The position numbers and the translations under genes were made by a program. From Nannochloropsis oceanica (Eukaryota > Sar > Eustigmatophyceae > Eustigmatales > Monodopsidaceae): 64,000 nucleotides of DNA. Location of the stretch: positions 1 to 64,000 of the forward strand of contig CP038123.1 of the NCBI GenBank assembly GCA_004519485.1, written 5' to 3'. Positions 24,022 to 35,149 of the stretch are shown in pieces; the stretch's first letter is position 1, and the number at the start of each line of letters is the position of its first letter. The notes below the pieces were generated by a model that was not told where the DNA came from, did not search any database, and saw only the letters and a list, made by a program, of their open reading frames with translations.

Positions 24022-25859
24022 ATGAACGAATGTCCCTTGTGTCGTGCCAGCGCGGGGGACAGGTTGTCCTGTGCGGGGTGCGTCAAGAACACACTCTACT
24101 ACAAGCAGCAGGCCGTCGCGTACAAGAAGTTGGCCCTGCGGGACGCATACGAACAAGCTAAGGTGGTTTTGACGGCACGGCAGCCCATCTTTGAGGAGGA
24201 GCAGGCTGTGGCAGATTTGACGCGGCGGCAAGGGGAGATGCGGAGACGCTTGCAAGAGGTGGGCGTGAGGATCGAGGGAGAGGGAAAGCAGATGCGTGAG
24301 ACGGGACCTTGCCAGCCACAAGGCGAAAGGCGCCACTGCTCACTCTTTCCAGAGCTCGAGTGTAATTTGTAACTCCCCCTCTCCATTTTATCCCCTTTTT
24401 TCTGAAACAGACGGCCGAGAGCGTTCGAGACTTGCGCATTGCCCTGGCCCGTAAGACCTTTTCGGTGAATGAACGCCGGCGGGCCTTGGCATCAGCCATG
24501 AGCAAATTAGACGAAGCTAAACGTCAACAAGAAAGCCAGTCCTTCCCTGTGCTGAAGGGGCTGGAATGGTACAGAGAGCAAGCGATGGAAGCGCTGCGGC
24601 AGCGGATGTGGACGAGGGTCTTGGAGCATTTTGTGATCTTTCCGATCGAGGCCGACGTGCCTGGCCTTGTCCGTCCTCCCTCCCTTCCTCCCTCTCTTTC
24701 GGCATCCAGTAGCAAGCAGAACCAGCCGCAACAGCTACAGTCAAGGGGTCGTCATTTTCATAATTCCAATCTGCTGCCGGGCGTCAGTACTATTGCCGGC
24801 TTGCCAGTGCCCAACTCGGGATTGTACTCTGGTAAGTGAGCGTGTGAAGAAGGGAGGTGGGGGGACCAGGAACGCGAGAAGAGAAGAGAATCAATGGGAT
24901 GTTGATGTAAACATGTGTGTCTCGCTGGCGTTAGAGTGAATAGGAGGCAGGTAGTGTGCTTATTATCCTTTCTCTTCTATTCCCAAGAACTTGGTCTTCC
25001 CGACGAGGTCTGCGAAGCAGCTCTTTACCTAGTGGCGCGCGTGACCTGGTCGTTAGCCAACACGTTAGGAGTGGAATTGCCTCATCCATTGCGATTTCCA
25101 GCAGGCAAGCCTTATGCCTTAGTGATGGAGGATGGAAAGGGACGGTGCGTGGAGGGAGGGAGGGAGGGAGTGACGGAGGGACAGAGAAAGGGAGCCTCCC
25201 TCGTATTTTACGGCTTTCCAAGTCGTCAGCTATTTTTAAATCCTCCTTCTCTGCCTCTCACACACTGTCGGCACAAAAACAGCACCGAGTTCGCCCTCAG
25301 TCCCTCTATCTACGCCAGCAGCAGCACCACCACCACCAATAGCACCAACAGTATCGGCAGAAGCAGACACACCCCTCTCATCATAAAAAGGGATTGTGGG
25401 AGGGAGGAAGAGGGCACCGACCCCTTTTCCCTCGCTCTGGAGGCATTGCAGTTTAACGTGCATCGTCTCGCTATCTCCCCTACTGCGGTCGGTGTGGACG
25501 CGTCGGAGTTATTCGGGAAAGAAGCCCTCTTATTGAACCTGTGGGCCATCCAACGGCAAGCTGCTCGGGTCGTCAAAGCATATGAGGGATTTCCTGATGT
25601 GCCTTTGCCCCAACTAAAAGAAGGGAGGAGGGGAGAGAGGAAAGAGGCCGAAGTAAGGGGGCAGCATCAGCAGCAGTGTCATCAGCAGCAGCACGAGCAG
25701 GAAGGTGGATGTCAGCAACATCGGCACCAGCTGCACGGGGGGGCGCCGAGGGTGGTTTTTGAGGACAGGGAGGGATCGGAATGGAGCTTGGTGGAGCTGC
25801 AGAATCAGGTGGATGCTTTTGGAGGAGGAGTTGGAGGAAGGGGAGGAGAAGGACGGTGA
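24022..25859 (+). CDS. ATG14/UVRAG-like autophagy protein
   Basis: Probably the autophagy-specific or endosomal subunit of the class III PI3-kinase complex (ATG14, or VPS38/UVRAG). Four exons: 24022 to about 24264, 24411-24831, 24988-25144 and 25283-25859, about 465 residues. The first donor could be at 24258 or 24264; both keep the frame. The N-terminus has a Cys pair set, CPLC and CAGCV, like the Cys-rich start of ATG14/Barkor. A charged coiled coil follows (residues about 25-165). The conserved core is TIAGLPVPNSGLYS, then LPDEVCEAALYLVARVTWSLA with RFPAGKPYAL, and later FSLALEALQFNVHRLAIS and GKEALLLNLWAIQRQAARV. The C-terminal tail is Gln/His-rich. The Cys start favours ATG14 over UVRAG; I did not see a C-terminal membrane-sensing helix clearly. 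Confidence 0.8.
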
Positions 25860-26068
25860 GAGGAAAGGAAAGAAGAGAATGGATGAACACAAACAATGCA
25901 CAGTGTGCAGGGAAGAGAAGTAAATAAAGTAATGGACAGCCTAAGGTCTCAACAAGTAAATACAAATGAAGTTTTCTTTGCCGCGTGAGGATAATTGAAT
26001 CGCCAACAAACAAATAAAGGCATGTCCATTTGTTTTCTATGCCTCTGCTGGGTACTTTGTTTCTATTT

Positions 26069-28501
26069 TTACATCTCGCCACCCTCCCCACTCCCATTCT
26101 CTCCCTCCAAGCCTTTGTCTTTCTTTGGTCTCGCCTTCTGTTGCTCCTTTTCTTTGCCTTGCGACGACCCCCCTTGCACTTGTCGTTCCTCGACAGGGCG
26201 AAAGAAGAACTTGATGATGTTATTCTTGCCTGTCAGCACATAATCCTCCCCGACGCGCCGCCGATTACCCCCCTCTTCCAGTAGTTCTGCATACTGCAAT
26301 AAGTCCATCATACCTGAGGCCACGTATCCCACTACCGAGCGAACCGTCGAACCCGGTTTCACCAACATGGCGTTACCAAACACCCCGCCTCCGTCCGCTG
26401 CTGTTGCGAAATTGCTCAAGGACTTGACGGGGTATACAACCACAGGCTCTTGCAAATCCACTGCAGCCTGGATAGCGGCCCAGACTCCTGTGCTTTGATA
26501 CCGAAAGAGGACCATGTCTCGAATTTTCTCGAGGCGTTTCTTAGTCTTGCCGTCGGGTGGTTCCAAACCTGCTGTGGCTTCCTCTAGCGAAGGGACGGTC
26601 TCGCCACGTGCCCTGAATGTGTTTGCGAGCGAGGTGTGGGGGCCGTGAGTAAGTCCATGCAAAAAGACTTCGATGTACAAGCGGCTAGAAAAAGAAAAAG
26701 ACTCACAGTTGGATAGTAAGAGTAAAGCATACACAAATATACACTCACGCACACGTATACACAAGTCGTAGCGCGTAACGCCTCTCCCACACAGAAGAGT
26801 CCTTTCCCTTTCCCCTAAACCCCAAAGACATACTTGCGAAAGTCCAAATCATCCTCAATGTCCTCGATCGTCTCAAAATTGCTAGCACCCGCCTGGTATT
26901 TGATCACATTTTTTTGTCGGCATATCTTGAGAAAGCACTCGGCGCCCGCGCTGGCAACAAAGCATTTCGAGGCCTCGTACCGCTCGACGATCCGAGAGAT
27001 GTTCTTGTCAGTATCTCCCGCCTGCAGTGTGACGGAGGATTGAGAACGTCAATAAGAAACAGTCACAGGCTTACCGACCATTAGAACATGGCAAGACATA
27101 CCTGATCGGCCTTGTTGAGTAAGAGGATCGTCGGAAAGCGCACAAGCAAAAATGCTTCTACAAGCGCCTTGACTTGGTCCTCGTCCCATTCGCCCAAGTC
27201 CACAGGGTCCCGCACACCCATCTTATCCAGAACTGCATTAATCACCGCGGGATTGGCTCCTGTGATGAAATATAGATAAATAAAACAGGCGGAATCGTGA
27301 TTCTTTTTCGACCGCATTCTTCTACAGGCTCACAAGACGAAGGGCGCGCGAATCTGGCCGACCAGGACCAAACTTGGCATCCTTCTCCTTCTTTCCTGTA
27401 TACCTTTCCACCTAAAGCCCTTCACTTACCATACCCGGACAATTGCCCCAACAACGTCGGGCCCACCGAGGCCTTGGTCGCCGCGTGCCGCCTTGCGACA
27501 CTCGACCATTTCTTCCACAGATTGTTGAAGACCCACGCGTGGACCTCCCCATGCAACCATTCCGCGTCATTAATCGGGTCGTAACCGACGGTGGTCTCGC
27601 CTTTTTCGTTGGTCGTTCCAGAGACGTCAAGGATGTGCATGAGTACGTCGGCATGGCGCAAGTCATCGAGAAACTTATTGCCCAATCCCGCCCCCTGGTG
27701 TCAGGCAATAGAAAAAAAGGAATGGGGGAAGGGGAAAACGTGAAAATAAACACGGTTGGTTATGCACTTCTCTTCATATAAGCAGGATCATAATAAATGC
27801 TTTAAGCATATGTAATCTCCCCTCCACGCAGAGCCCCCTCTCTTCCTATCTCTGTGTCCTCTTTCCATTCGTCCCTTCCTCCATTGCTTCCCCCCTCCTT
27901 CCCTCACCTCCGACGCTCCCGGCACCAAACCCGCCACGTCCAAAAGCTTGACTGGAATGAATCGTGTGCCATTCATGCACCGGCCGTACTTGGGCTTGCA
28001 TTCCTTCACCTTGCCATGGGAGACACAAGGGCAGGGGACTCGGTAGAAGGTCACTCCGGTATTAGGCTGTGTGTGTTTGTGTCAGTCGAGGCAAAGAGGG
28101 AGATAAACATAGATCTAGTTACTCCCATCACCTCCTGCTTTTTCTAGAGGGACATGGCTTACCTCGATAGTCGTGAAAGGGAAGTTGCCTTGGAGGCGGA
28201 GGGTGGGCAAAGGGAAGGAGAGGCAGATGACGTGATAGCATGAAATAAATGATAAAATAAAGCGCACACTGGTGAGAGACGTAGACGTCACGGCTTGGGA
28301 CGCCAGTACCAATCAGATTAGATTTTTATCCAATCCATTGATCTCATCCTCCCACGCAACCCTTCGTGTCACCCTCCCTCCTGCCCTCCTATTAGCTTAG
28401 ACCCTCTACGTACCCGTTTTGGCCTGGCCCCCACTGACGGCATTGAAAAATGTACTCTTGCCCACACTGGGCTTGCCCACGCAGCCAATAATCACCTCCA
28501 T
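26069..28501 (-). CDS. Obg-like GTPase of the Ygr210/YchF group
   Basis: A TRAFAC GTPase with a TGS-type C-terminus, of the eukaryotic/archaeal Ygr210 kind; these bind ribosomes or RNA, but the precise role is unsettled. Seven exons (28501-28414, 28188-28163, 28066-27908, 27694-27430, 27259-27102, 27021-26834, 26684-26069) give 499 residues. G1 is [12 protein letters not shown] at the N-terminus, followed by [16 protein letters not shown] (switch region). A Cys-rich insert contains [20 protein letters not shown]3 is [20 protein letters not shown] and G4 is NKADQ. The C-terminal part includes [10 protein letters not shown] and ends in a Lys-rich tail. Exon 2 is only 26 bases long and codes for the conserved GNFPFTTIE. 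An in-frame ATG 42 bases upstream (28543) would add a basic leader; the start at 28501 puts the P-loop at the usual distance. Confidence 0.9.
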
Positions 28502-29280
28502 CCTCTTGCGCCTCTTCCTCCTCCCTGTGACTGTTTGCATCGTGTATGGTGGTGCCAGAGGTTGGTGTGCGGATGGAAAGTGGTGAAGCATTGCTTGATA
28601 GTCTTCAAGAGGAGAAGTTGTGACCGACAGCACCTAGACATCGTGGCATGATTTGGAGTCAGTTTACGACCGCGCTGTATTGTCATGTTGTGTGATGTGG
28701 TGGTGGTTGTGAGATGTCACATGAGGCCCCGCTACTTTGTCAACCTCCCACCCCTCCACCTAGACAAACTTTCCGTTCCAAAAGCACAAATAAGAAGCAA
28801 AAATACCAGCCGCCCTCCGCGTACTCATACACAGATAGCTTATCCATCTTTTTTCGGGTTTAGTTTTTGGGTGTGGGAGTCATAAATATGTGGTCTCTCT
28901 CCGAAAATATATACTCCTCACATTTTATTTTTTTGATTCTGCCCTCAGCGCTCTCCTCATCCTTCAATAATCTAATCTTCCTTCAACCTTTATCCCCTTT
29001 TGCTGGGATTTGTAGTTGGTGACACGAAATAAAAAGATATTAACAGACCACACACACACATACACTCGTACACCCCCCCCTTCATCCACGTCCACAAACA
29101 TCCACACACACGCGTACCCATCATCTTTACATACCCACCTGTGTGCGTTTCTCTCCTCACTTATCAATCCCGTCTCTTCCTGTGTGTGTTTTGGTTGATT
29201 CCCACCCTCCCTAATTCTTACCAAATTAGAGACGTCCGTGCTATCAATATTTCTGTGTCAATCATTCGTTATTGTCCACG

Positions 29281-29331
<51 letters not shown>

Positions 29332-29524
29332 TCAAACGCACATATACGTAGAAGGGAATTGCATCATCCCCCCCCCCTTCTCTTCCCACGCTGGGTGGTT
29401 GCTTCTCTTTTTACCCCCCTCCCTCCTTCCCTCCCTTCTTCCTTCCTTCCTTCCTTACCGCCATGCTACTCCTCCTCCACGCATGTCATGCTCACTCGCC
29501 ATCAGCCTATTAAATCCTAGTTCC
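28502..29524. other. Upstream of the Obg-like gene and 3' flank of the PAM2/RGG gene
   Basis: No gene is supported. The stretch contains the CA/CG repeat at 29284-29331 and a CT-rich tract at 29408-29458 (GGGA/GGAA in the sense of the gene ending at 29525). Confidence 0.5.
29284..29331. repeat. (CA)n followed by (CG)n microsatellite
   Basis: An alternating CA run of about 34 bases that turns into an alternating CG run of about 14 bases. Long alternating purine-pyrimidine DNA of this kind can adopt the Z form. Confidence 0.9.
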
Positions 29525-31037
29525 TTACCACCTTCCTCCTCCAACCCCTCGCCCTCGCCCCCGTCCTCGTCCTCCTCGACCCCTTCCTCCCTCCCTTCTT
29601 TCCCTCGCTTCTTGTATCTCCAAATTCCCAAGGTGCTTGATGTCCTCATCCGTGAAACCTTGCGTCCGCAACTCGTCCTCGATCATGGCCGCCTCCAGCT
29701 CCTGGAGGAAAGAGAGGGAGGGCGGGGGCGAGGCGCGGAAGGACAGGGTAAGTGCTCGTCCTCCATCGAGTCAAGGGGAGAAGGAGGGAACGAGAGAGGG
29801 AGGGAGGGAGGGAGGGAGGGAGGGAGGGAGGGAGGAAGGACGAGATAAACCATTGCAGACATGCAAACATGCCTGAAGCTCATTTGCCTCGAACTCTCGA
29901 GGCTCTTGCTGCTGCTGCTGCAGCTGCTGCTGCTGCTGCTGCTGGTAGTGGTGGTTCACCCAGCTACCACCACCGCCATTTCTTCCTCCTCCTCCATGGA
30001 AGTGATGTTGGGCACCATCTTGATGCTCATAGGCACTGTGGTGTGCCGAGAAGATGGTGAGAGGAAGGGAGAAGGGGAGCGTGTGGGAGAGAGAGAGTGA
30101 GGGAGTAAGCACAAGAAGAAAGCTGCAAACGACCCGGAGAATATTTTCTCCACGTAAGTAGGTGCACCCATACCTACACCCATCCTACCCTCACACCCTC
30201 CCTCCATGCATATATACCCTCCATGCTGCGGATAGCCATATGCACTATACTGTTCCCCCTCCAGATGCTGCTGCCCCGGTGCATACCCCCGTCCTCTTCC
30301 TCCTTCCCCATAATGGTGCTGTTGTCGCGTGTTACGGTTGAAGTGTTGCTGCTGCTGCTGATGGTGGTGATGGTGGTGGTGGGAGAGCTCGGGCGCTCGT
30401 GGTACGAACGCACGGGCAGCTGAGCGCAGAGTAGGGGTTGCCAGGGAGGAGGAGGAAGAGGAGGAGGAGGAGGAATCGTTGTTCTCCTTCTTCATCTCTT
30501 CCACATTCTCTCCCTCTCCGGTAGGCTTGGCGGCCTCGTGGATAAGAGCGGCAGTAACGCAGTTGTCCTTGCTGGCGGCCTGGGTGGGAGAGTGTGGGGG
30601 ATGGGAGGGGTGGATAGAAAACTGGAGGTGAGGGCTTGCGTGTATAGATTTTGGGGGCGCCGACACTCCTTTTTACTTTCCCCTACAAGAAGACCAGTTT
30701 GCATGCGGCATCAATCCAGTTGCCTCCCTGTGTATTCTACACATGCCCTGGGATCTGAGCGCGTTATGTTTTACGTTTACCTACCTGAGACACAGAAAGC
30801 GCTGCGAATTTCTTTCCCGCCTCATCCGCGTCCAGGTCGGCAATCTTGGCACCTTTGGCCGTCTTGGTCTTCACAGGGGCGGCAGCAATTGGAGGGTTGG
30901 GTGTATAAGGGGGATTGAAGAAGAGGGTGGAGGGAGGGTGGGCAGGTGGATAAATGAGACGAGTTGTATGTCCTCTGGTGTGGGCCATGGACTGAGGATG
31001 TTGCACTTACCTCATCTTTTCCGGCGGCTGAAGACAT
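29525..31037 (-). CDS. PAM2-motif and RGG-box RNA-associated protein
   Basis: Likely a cytoplasmic mRNA regulator that docks on poly(A)-binding protein; no known orthologue is recognised. Five exons (31037-31011, about 30868-30785, 30579-30197, 30035-29873, 29701-29525) give about 277 residues in one frame. Exon 3 carries TLRSAARAFVPRAP, a good fit to the PAM2 pattern L-x3-A-x2-F-x-P that binds the MLLE domain of PABP, right after a Ser run and before His and Gln runs. The C-terminus, [19 protein letters not shown], is an RGG box. A short helical piece (MIEDELRTQGFTDEDIKHLG) precedes it. The intron between 29873 and 29701 appears to start with GC instead of GT. The acceptor of exon 2 (30868 or 30862) is uncertain. 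The start lies 245 bases from the divergent gene at 31283. Confidence 0.7.
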
Positions 31038-31282
31038 GATGCTGGGCGCTACGTGTCTGGAAGTGGCGAGGCTGGTAGTGGGGTCTTTATATGGGTGCGT
31101 TGGTGAAGAGCGCAGGGCAATAAGAAATGAAAAAAGACGGGAGGCGAGAAATAGGGACATGAGGCAATACCTCCCCGTCGCTTGAACCATGAGTTAGCTT
31201 TTCCATTTCACATCGGAGCGCCAATTAACGCAAGGTAGACACGAGATTGACATCCTTTCAAATTCCCTCTTCCTGACAGACC
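31038..31282. promoter_or_regulatory. Short divergent promoter
   Basis: Only 245 bases separate the start codon of the PAM2/RGG gene (-) from that of the plastid protein gene (+). Both 5' leaders and both promoters must fit here, so a shared bidirectional promoter is likely. Confidence 0.5.
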
Positions 31283-32125
31283 ATGCATCTACCCTTATGC
31301 CGAGTCCTGGCGCTCCTGGTCATCACCCCTAGCTTCTATGCTTTCCTCTTCTCCGCCGCTCCAGGCCCGTTGCAGCATGACCGACTGCAGCAGGGACTAA
31401 GGCAATGTACGCCCTCGACAGCAGCAAGCCCTGGAGCCCGTGTCCCGTCCACAATTTTGCTTGCGGCTGAGACCGGCGTATCAAAAGCGGCGGATGCCGA
31501 GAAGTAAGCCGGATACGAGGGGAGGGAGGAAGGGATTATTGCAATTCTCATCCCCGGGAGGGAGTTGAAGTATCCTTCATGCATGTGCTCGACATACACC
31601 CACCAACCCCGTATTCGTCATCCCCCCTCCCTTTCTCTCTACATCAGCGTTTGACCGCCTTGTCTCCTCGGGCCGTTACTCTTTAGCTGCGGAACAAGCC
31701 GATGACCATTACCTCATGAGTCTCCCTCCCCCCCTCCTCGCCCTACCTCCCTCCCTATCTCCCTCTCTCCTCCCTTTCTTCCCCAAAGATTTGACAAGCT
31801 CATTACCGAAATGCTGGCGTCATCAGATCTCCCTACACTGGCCCTTGAGAAAGCTGACTCGTTCGACTATCACTTTATGAGCCATCTCATGCAGCGTCTG
31901 CAGACCTCCTCAGACGAAACCGAGATTGCCGCCTTGAACCAAGTAGGGGAGGCGGTGAATTTTGCCATGCAGCAGAGACTGGCCAAGGCTGATTTTATTC
32001 TACGGGGGATCTTGAAGAGTGGGGACCTGAAGGTAGGGAGGTAGGGAGGGAGGAGGGGGCATGGAGTCGTGTGTGTGTGTGTGTGGGTGTGCGGGTGTGA
32101 GTTTGTGGGTGTGTGTGTGTGTGTT

Positions 32126-32156
<31 letters not shown>

Positions 32157-32752
32157 GTGAATTATCCCCCCAAAGTGATTCATTTTGATGTCTTCGACCC
32201 TCTTTTCCTTCTCCTCTCCCTCTTCCCCTCTCCTTCTTCCCTGACCCATTTTAGGTCATGGAAGCCAAAATGCGGAAACACCTCAAAGCTAACGAACTGG
32301 ACATGGCCTTCGATGTCATCCTCAACATGAACATCCAACAAGCCCGGGCCGACGACACCGATGGAGGGAACGACGCCGCTGCCAATATTTTGCAGCATCT
32401 TGCCACCATGCTGAGTGAAGAACGAGACAAACGCCTCTCCCCCCCAACCCGCCTCCTCCGCATGCTCCTCCGTGCGAAGGACGAGGCGGAACGGCAGGGG
32501 ATCCTGCTCGAGAAGCTCGTCCTCGCCAACCCTCCCAAGCGCCCACCGGTTCTCAACGAGGAAACGGGGGAGGAGGAGGAGCAGGAACCTTTGTGGGGCG
32601 TGGCAGACACCCAACCAGAGGAGCTCGCACAGTCATTGAAAGATTTTTTGGAGGAAATTAAGGCGTTCGAGGAGGAGCTGGAGGCGGACGTGGTCGAGAG
32701 AGCAAGGAACCTTCAGGCGGAGATCGACGTGGTGGTAAAGGCTTGTGCGTGA
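31283..32752 (+). CDS. Plastid-targeted helical protein, function unknown
   Basis: I do not recognise the family. Three exons (31283-31503, 31789-32032, 32255-32752) give 320 residues. The N-terminus is a signal peptide (MHLPLCRVLALLVITPS) followed by FYAFLFSAAP, a Phe-containing site as in complex-plastid presequences, then a Ser/Thr/Ala-rich transit-like stretch. The mature part is predicted helical from its composition, with FDYHFMSHLMQRLQTSS, VGEAVNFAMQQRLAKAD and LGIL-like ILRGILKSGDLKVMEAKM. It has no metal or nucleotide motif. The C-terminal third is acidic with a Glu run and a coiled-coil-like end (LKDFLEEIKAFEEELEAD). Intron 2 carries a GT repeat. Plastid location is inferred; the role is open. 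Confidence 0.75.
32071..32155. repeat. GT-rich microsatellite in an intron
   Basis: Interrupted GT/GGGT repeats in intron 2 of the plastid-protein gene, just after its donor. Confidence 0.85.
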
Positions 32753-33056
32753 GATTTACGATGGGGTGTAATCGGTAGAGGGGGTGAAACAGATTTCAGA
32801 AATTACAATTAAAGGATCAATCAATCAATCAATCAATCATAAAAAGAAAAAAACGTAAAAATGGCTATGGCAACAGCCACAGCTACAGCAGCAACAGCAA
32901 CAACGATAGTAACAGCACCAGTACCAGTACCCGCACTAACACTAGCTACAGCTACAGCTACAGCTACAGCTACAGCTTTAGCTACAGCAGCAAAGTGCTT
33001 TTGCGAGCTTAACATCACAGAAATTAGCGATGGCCTCTCGGCCTATAACTTAATTT
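32753..33056. repeat. Intergenic tetramer and GCTACA-type repeats
   Basis: Between two convergent genes. 32816-32839 is a CAAT tetramer run. 32872-32992 is a string of CAGCAA, ACAGCT and GCTACA units, most regular at 32943-32980. A 176-codon open frame through the repeat (32861-33391, +) codes only for Ala/Thr runs and is not accepted. Confidence 0.7.
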
Positions 33057-35110
33057 TTACACCAAACGCATCCGCTTCCTTCCCCTCCCACCCCTATCAT
33101 CACATAAACCCTGCCCTCGACGAAGTCGACGAAACCCATCCCGCGCTCTGCTTAACTGGTCTCCATTTTCGTTCAACGTCATCATCACTTCCGGCCCCTC
33201 CATGTCCTCCTCTTCCCTCAACCCAAGCTCCTCTCCACCCGTACCTCCTCCCTCTCCTCCAAGCCCATCCACGCGTAGTTCCGCCAGCGTGGCCCGCAAC
33301 GGTTTCAGCAGCCTCTGTCGAAACGCCTCAGACTGCTTCCCACCCCCCTGTTCCAGCACGTCTAATTCTTCGACCATATTACCCAACATGATCAGCTCCT
33401 CCGCTAGGTTCGCGGTGATCCTCCTTCGGTGTGACCCCCGTCGACAATCATCATCATCATCATCACCAGCAGCAGCAGCAGTGGCAGTGGTGGTGGTACC
33501 AGTGGCGTAATGTGATCGTACGCGTGTCGCAAGAACTTGGTCGTCCACCTCCCCCTCCTCCGACTCCACTAGCTCTTGCTGCTGGGCACTCGCCCGAGGC
33601 GCGCCCGACATCCCCCTTCCCTCCCTCTTCCTCTTCCACCCTCCTTTTCCCCCCTTTCCCCCTTCCTTTCCTATGTCCTCTTCCTCCTCTGCACCACTAC
33701 GACCACCACCACCCCCACCATCGTCGCCGCCCTCCTTAAAAAACTCGGCCAATCTCATCCCCTCTCCTTCCCTTTCTCCCTCCACTGCCCGCATCACCGG
33801 CGTCCGGATCATAAAATGCATCAAAACATTTTCACGAAAAGCCACCAATGCCACCTCCGACAAGTACAATGTGTTCTCCCCCCCTCCTTCCCTCTCTCCC
33901 TCCCCACATATCGTCGTCGTCCGGAACCTCTCTCCCGAGATTTGATCGTTCATCTTCATGAAAAACGACGACACTTCAAAGACCCAGGCGCTGTACACCG
34001 AGAAACACCACAATAGATCCTGTAGGAGATATCGATACCCACCCACCACCCCTTTCTCCTCTAAACGCGCCTCCCTTCCTCGCATGTGCCGCACCACATC
34101 CCTCCTCAATCCCTCGGCTTGAAGAAAAAGTTCCGCCCGCATGCACGTCCACAGCAACGGCCAGTCCCTCTGTGTCAGTTTATTCACACACCGCTGGAAG
34201 CTGCTCGTGATTGGGATCAAACTATCATCCCTCTGACAAATCTCTTCCCTTGTCGCGTATAGCCGCGTCCGCAAGGCCACCCGACAGGAGTTACTCATCC
34301 ACTCCCACCCCCTATGCAGACTGTCCCATTTCGCTCCCAGCATCCTGTCCAATGCCTGCACTTTATACACGTAATAGAAGTCTCCCGTTTGCTTATTCGC
34401 CACCTCCCAGGCATTGCTCTTGCTGGTGCCGGCCATGAACCACCGGGAGTGGGATTCCCCTTCCCCTGTGGCGATTTTGGTGCTTGCCTCCAGGGCGATT
34501 GCATCGGCTCGTCGTTTTCTTTCCACGGACAGAAGTAGCTTTTCTCGCTCGGGTTGCAGTGGGGGAGGCATAACGGCAGTCGCGGCAGTAGCAGCAGCAG
34601 CAGCAGCTTCTCTTGATCCTTCGCTTGGCTTTAGGGTCTGCTCGTCTTCTTCCTCCTCCTCGTCTTGGTGTTGTTGGTCTTGTTGTTGCTGGTGCTGCTG
34701 CTGCCGAATCGCCGCTGCAGCTGCTTTTATATTGCTGTTCCGCCATACCTCGGCCAATTCACTATAGTCTTTGATCACTCTAAAACACGATGATGCTCCT
34801 TCCTCCCCTCCTCCTTCCTCCCCCCCTTCTCCTCCTCTTCCCCGTTCAGATGGAGAGGGGAGAAGTATCTCGCGTTCAGCCGAGCAGAATTCACAATGCA
34901 GCCCAAAGCGATCCGCTTGCAACAAGCCACAGGCTTTGCATGACCATATTCCCGGCCTCTTGGTTGAGGAGGAGGACAAGGTGGAGGAAGGGGAGGAGGA
35001 CGAGGTGGAGGAAGCGGAGGAGGAAGGGGTCTGACTACTCCGACATTTGACAGCCGCGGGTGTGCGTGGCTCTGCTGCTGTTGCTGCTGCTGCTGATGCT
35101 GCTGCTGCTG

Positions 35111-35149
<39 letters not shown>

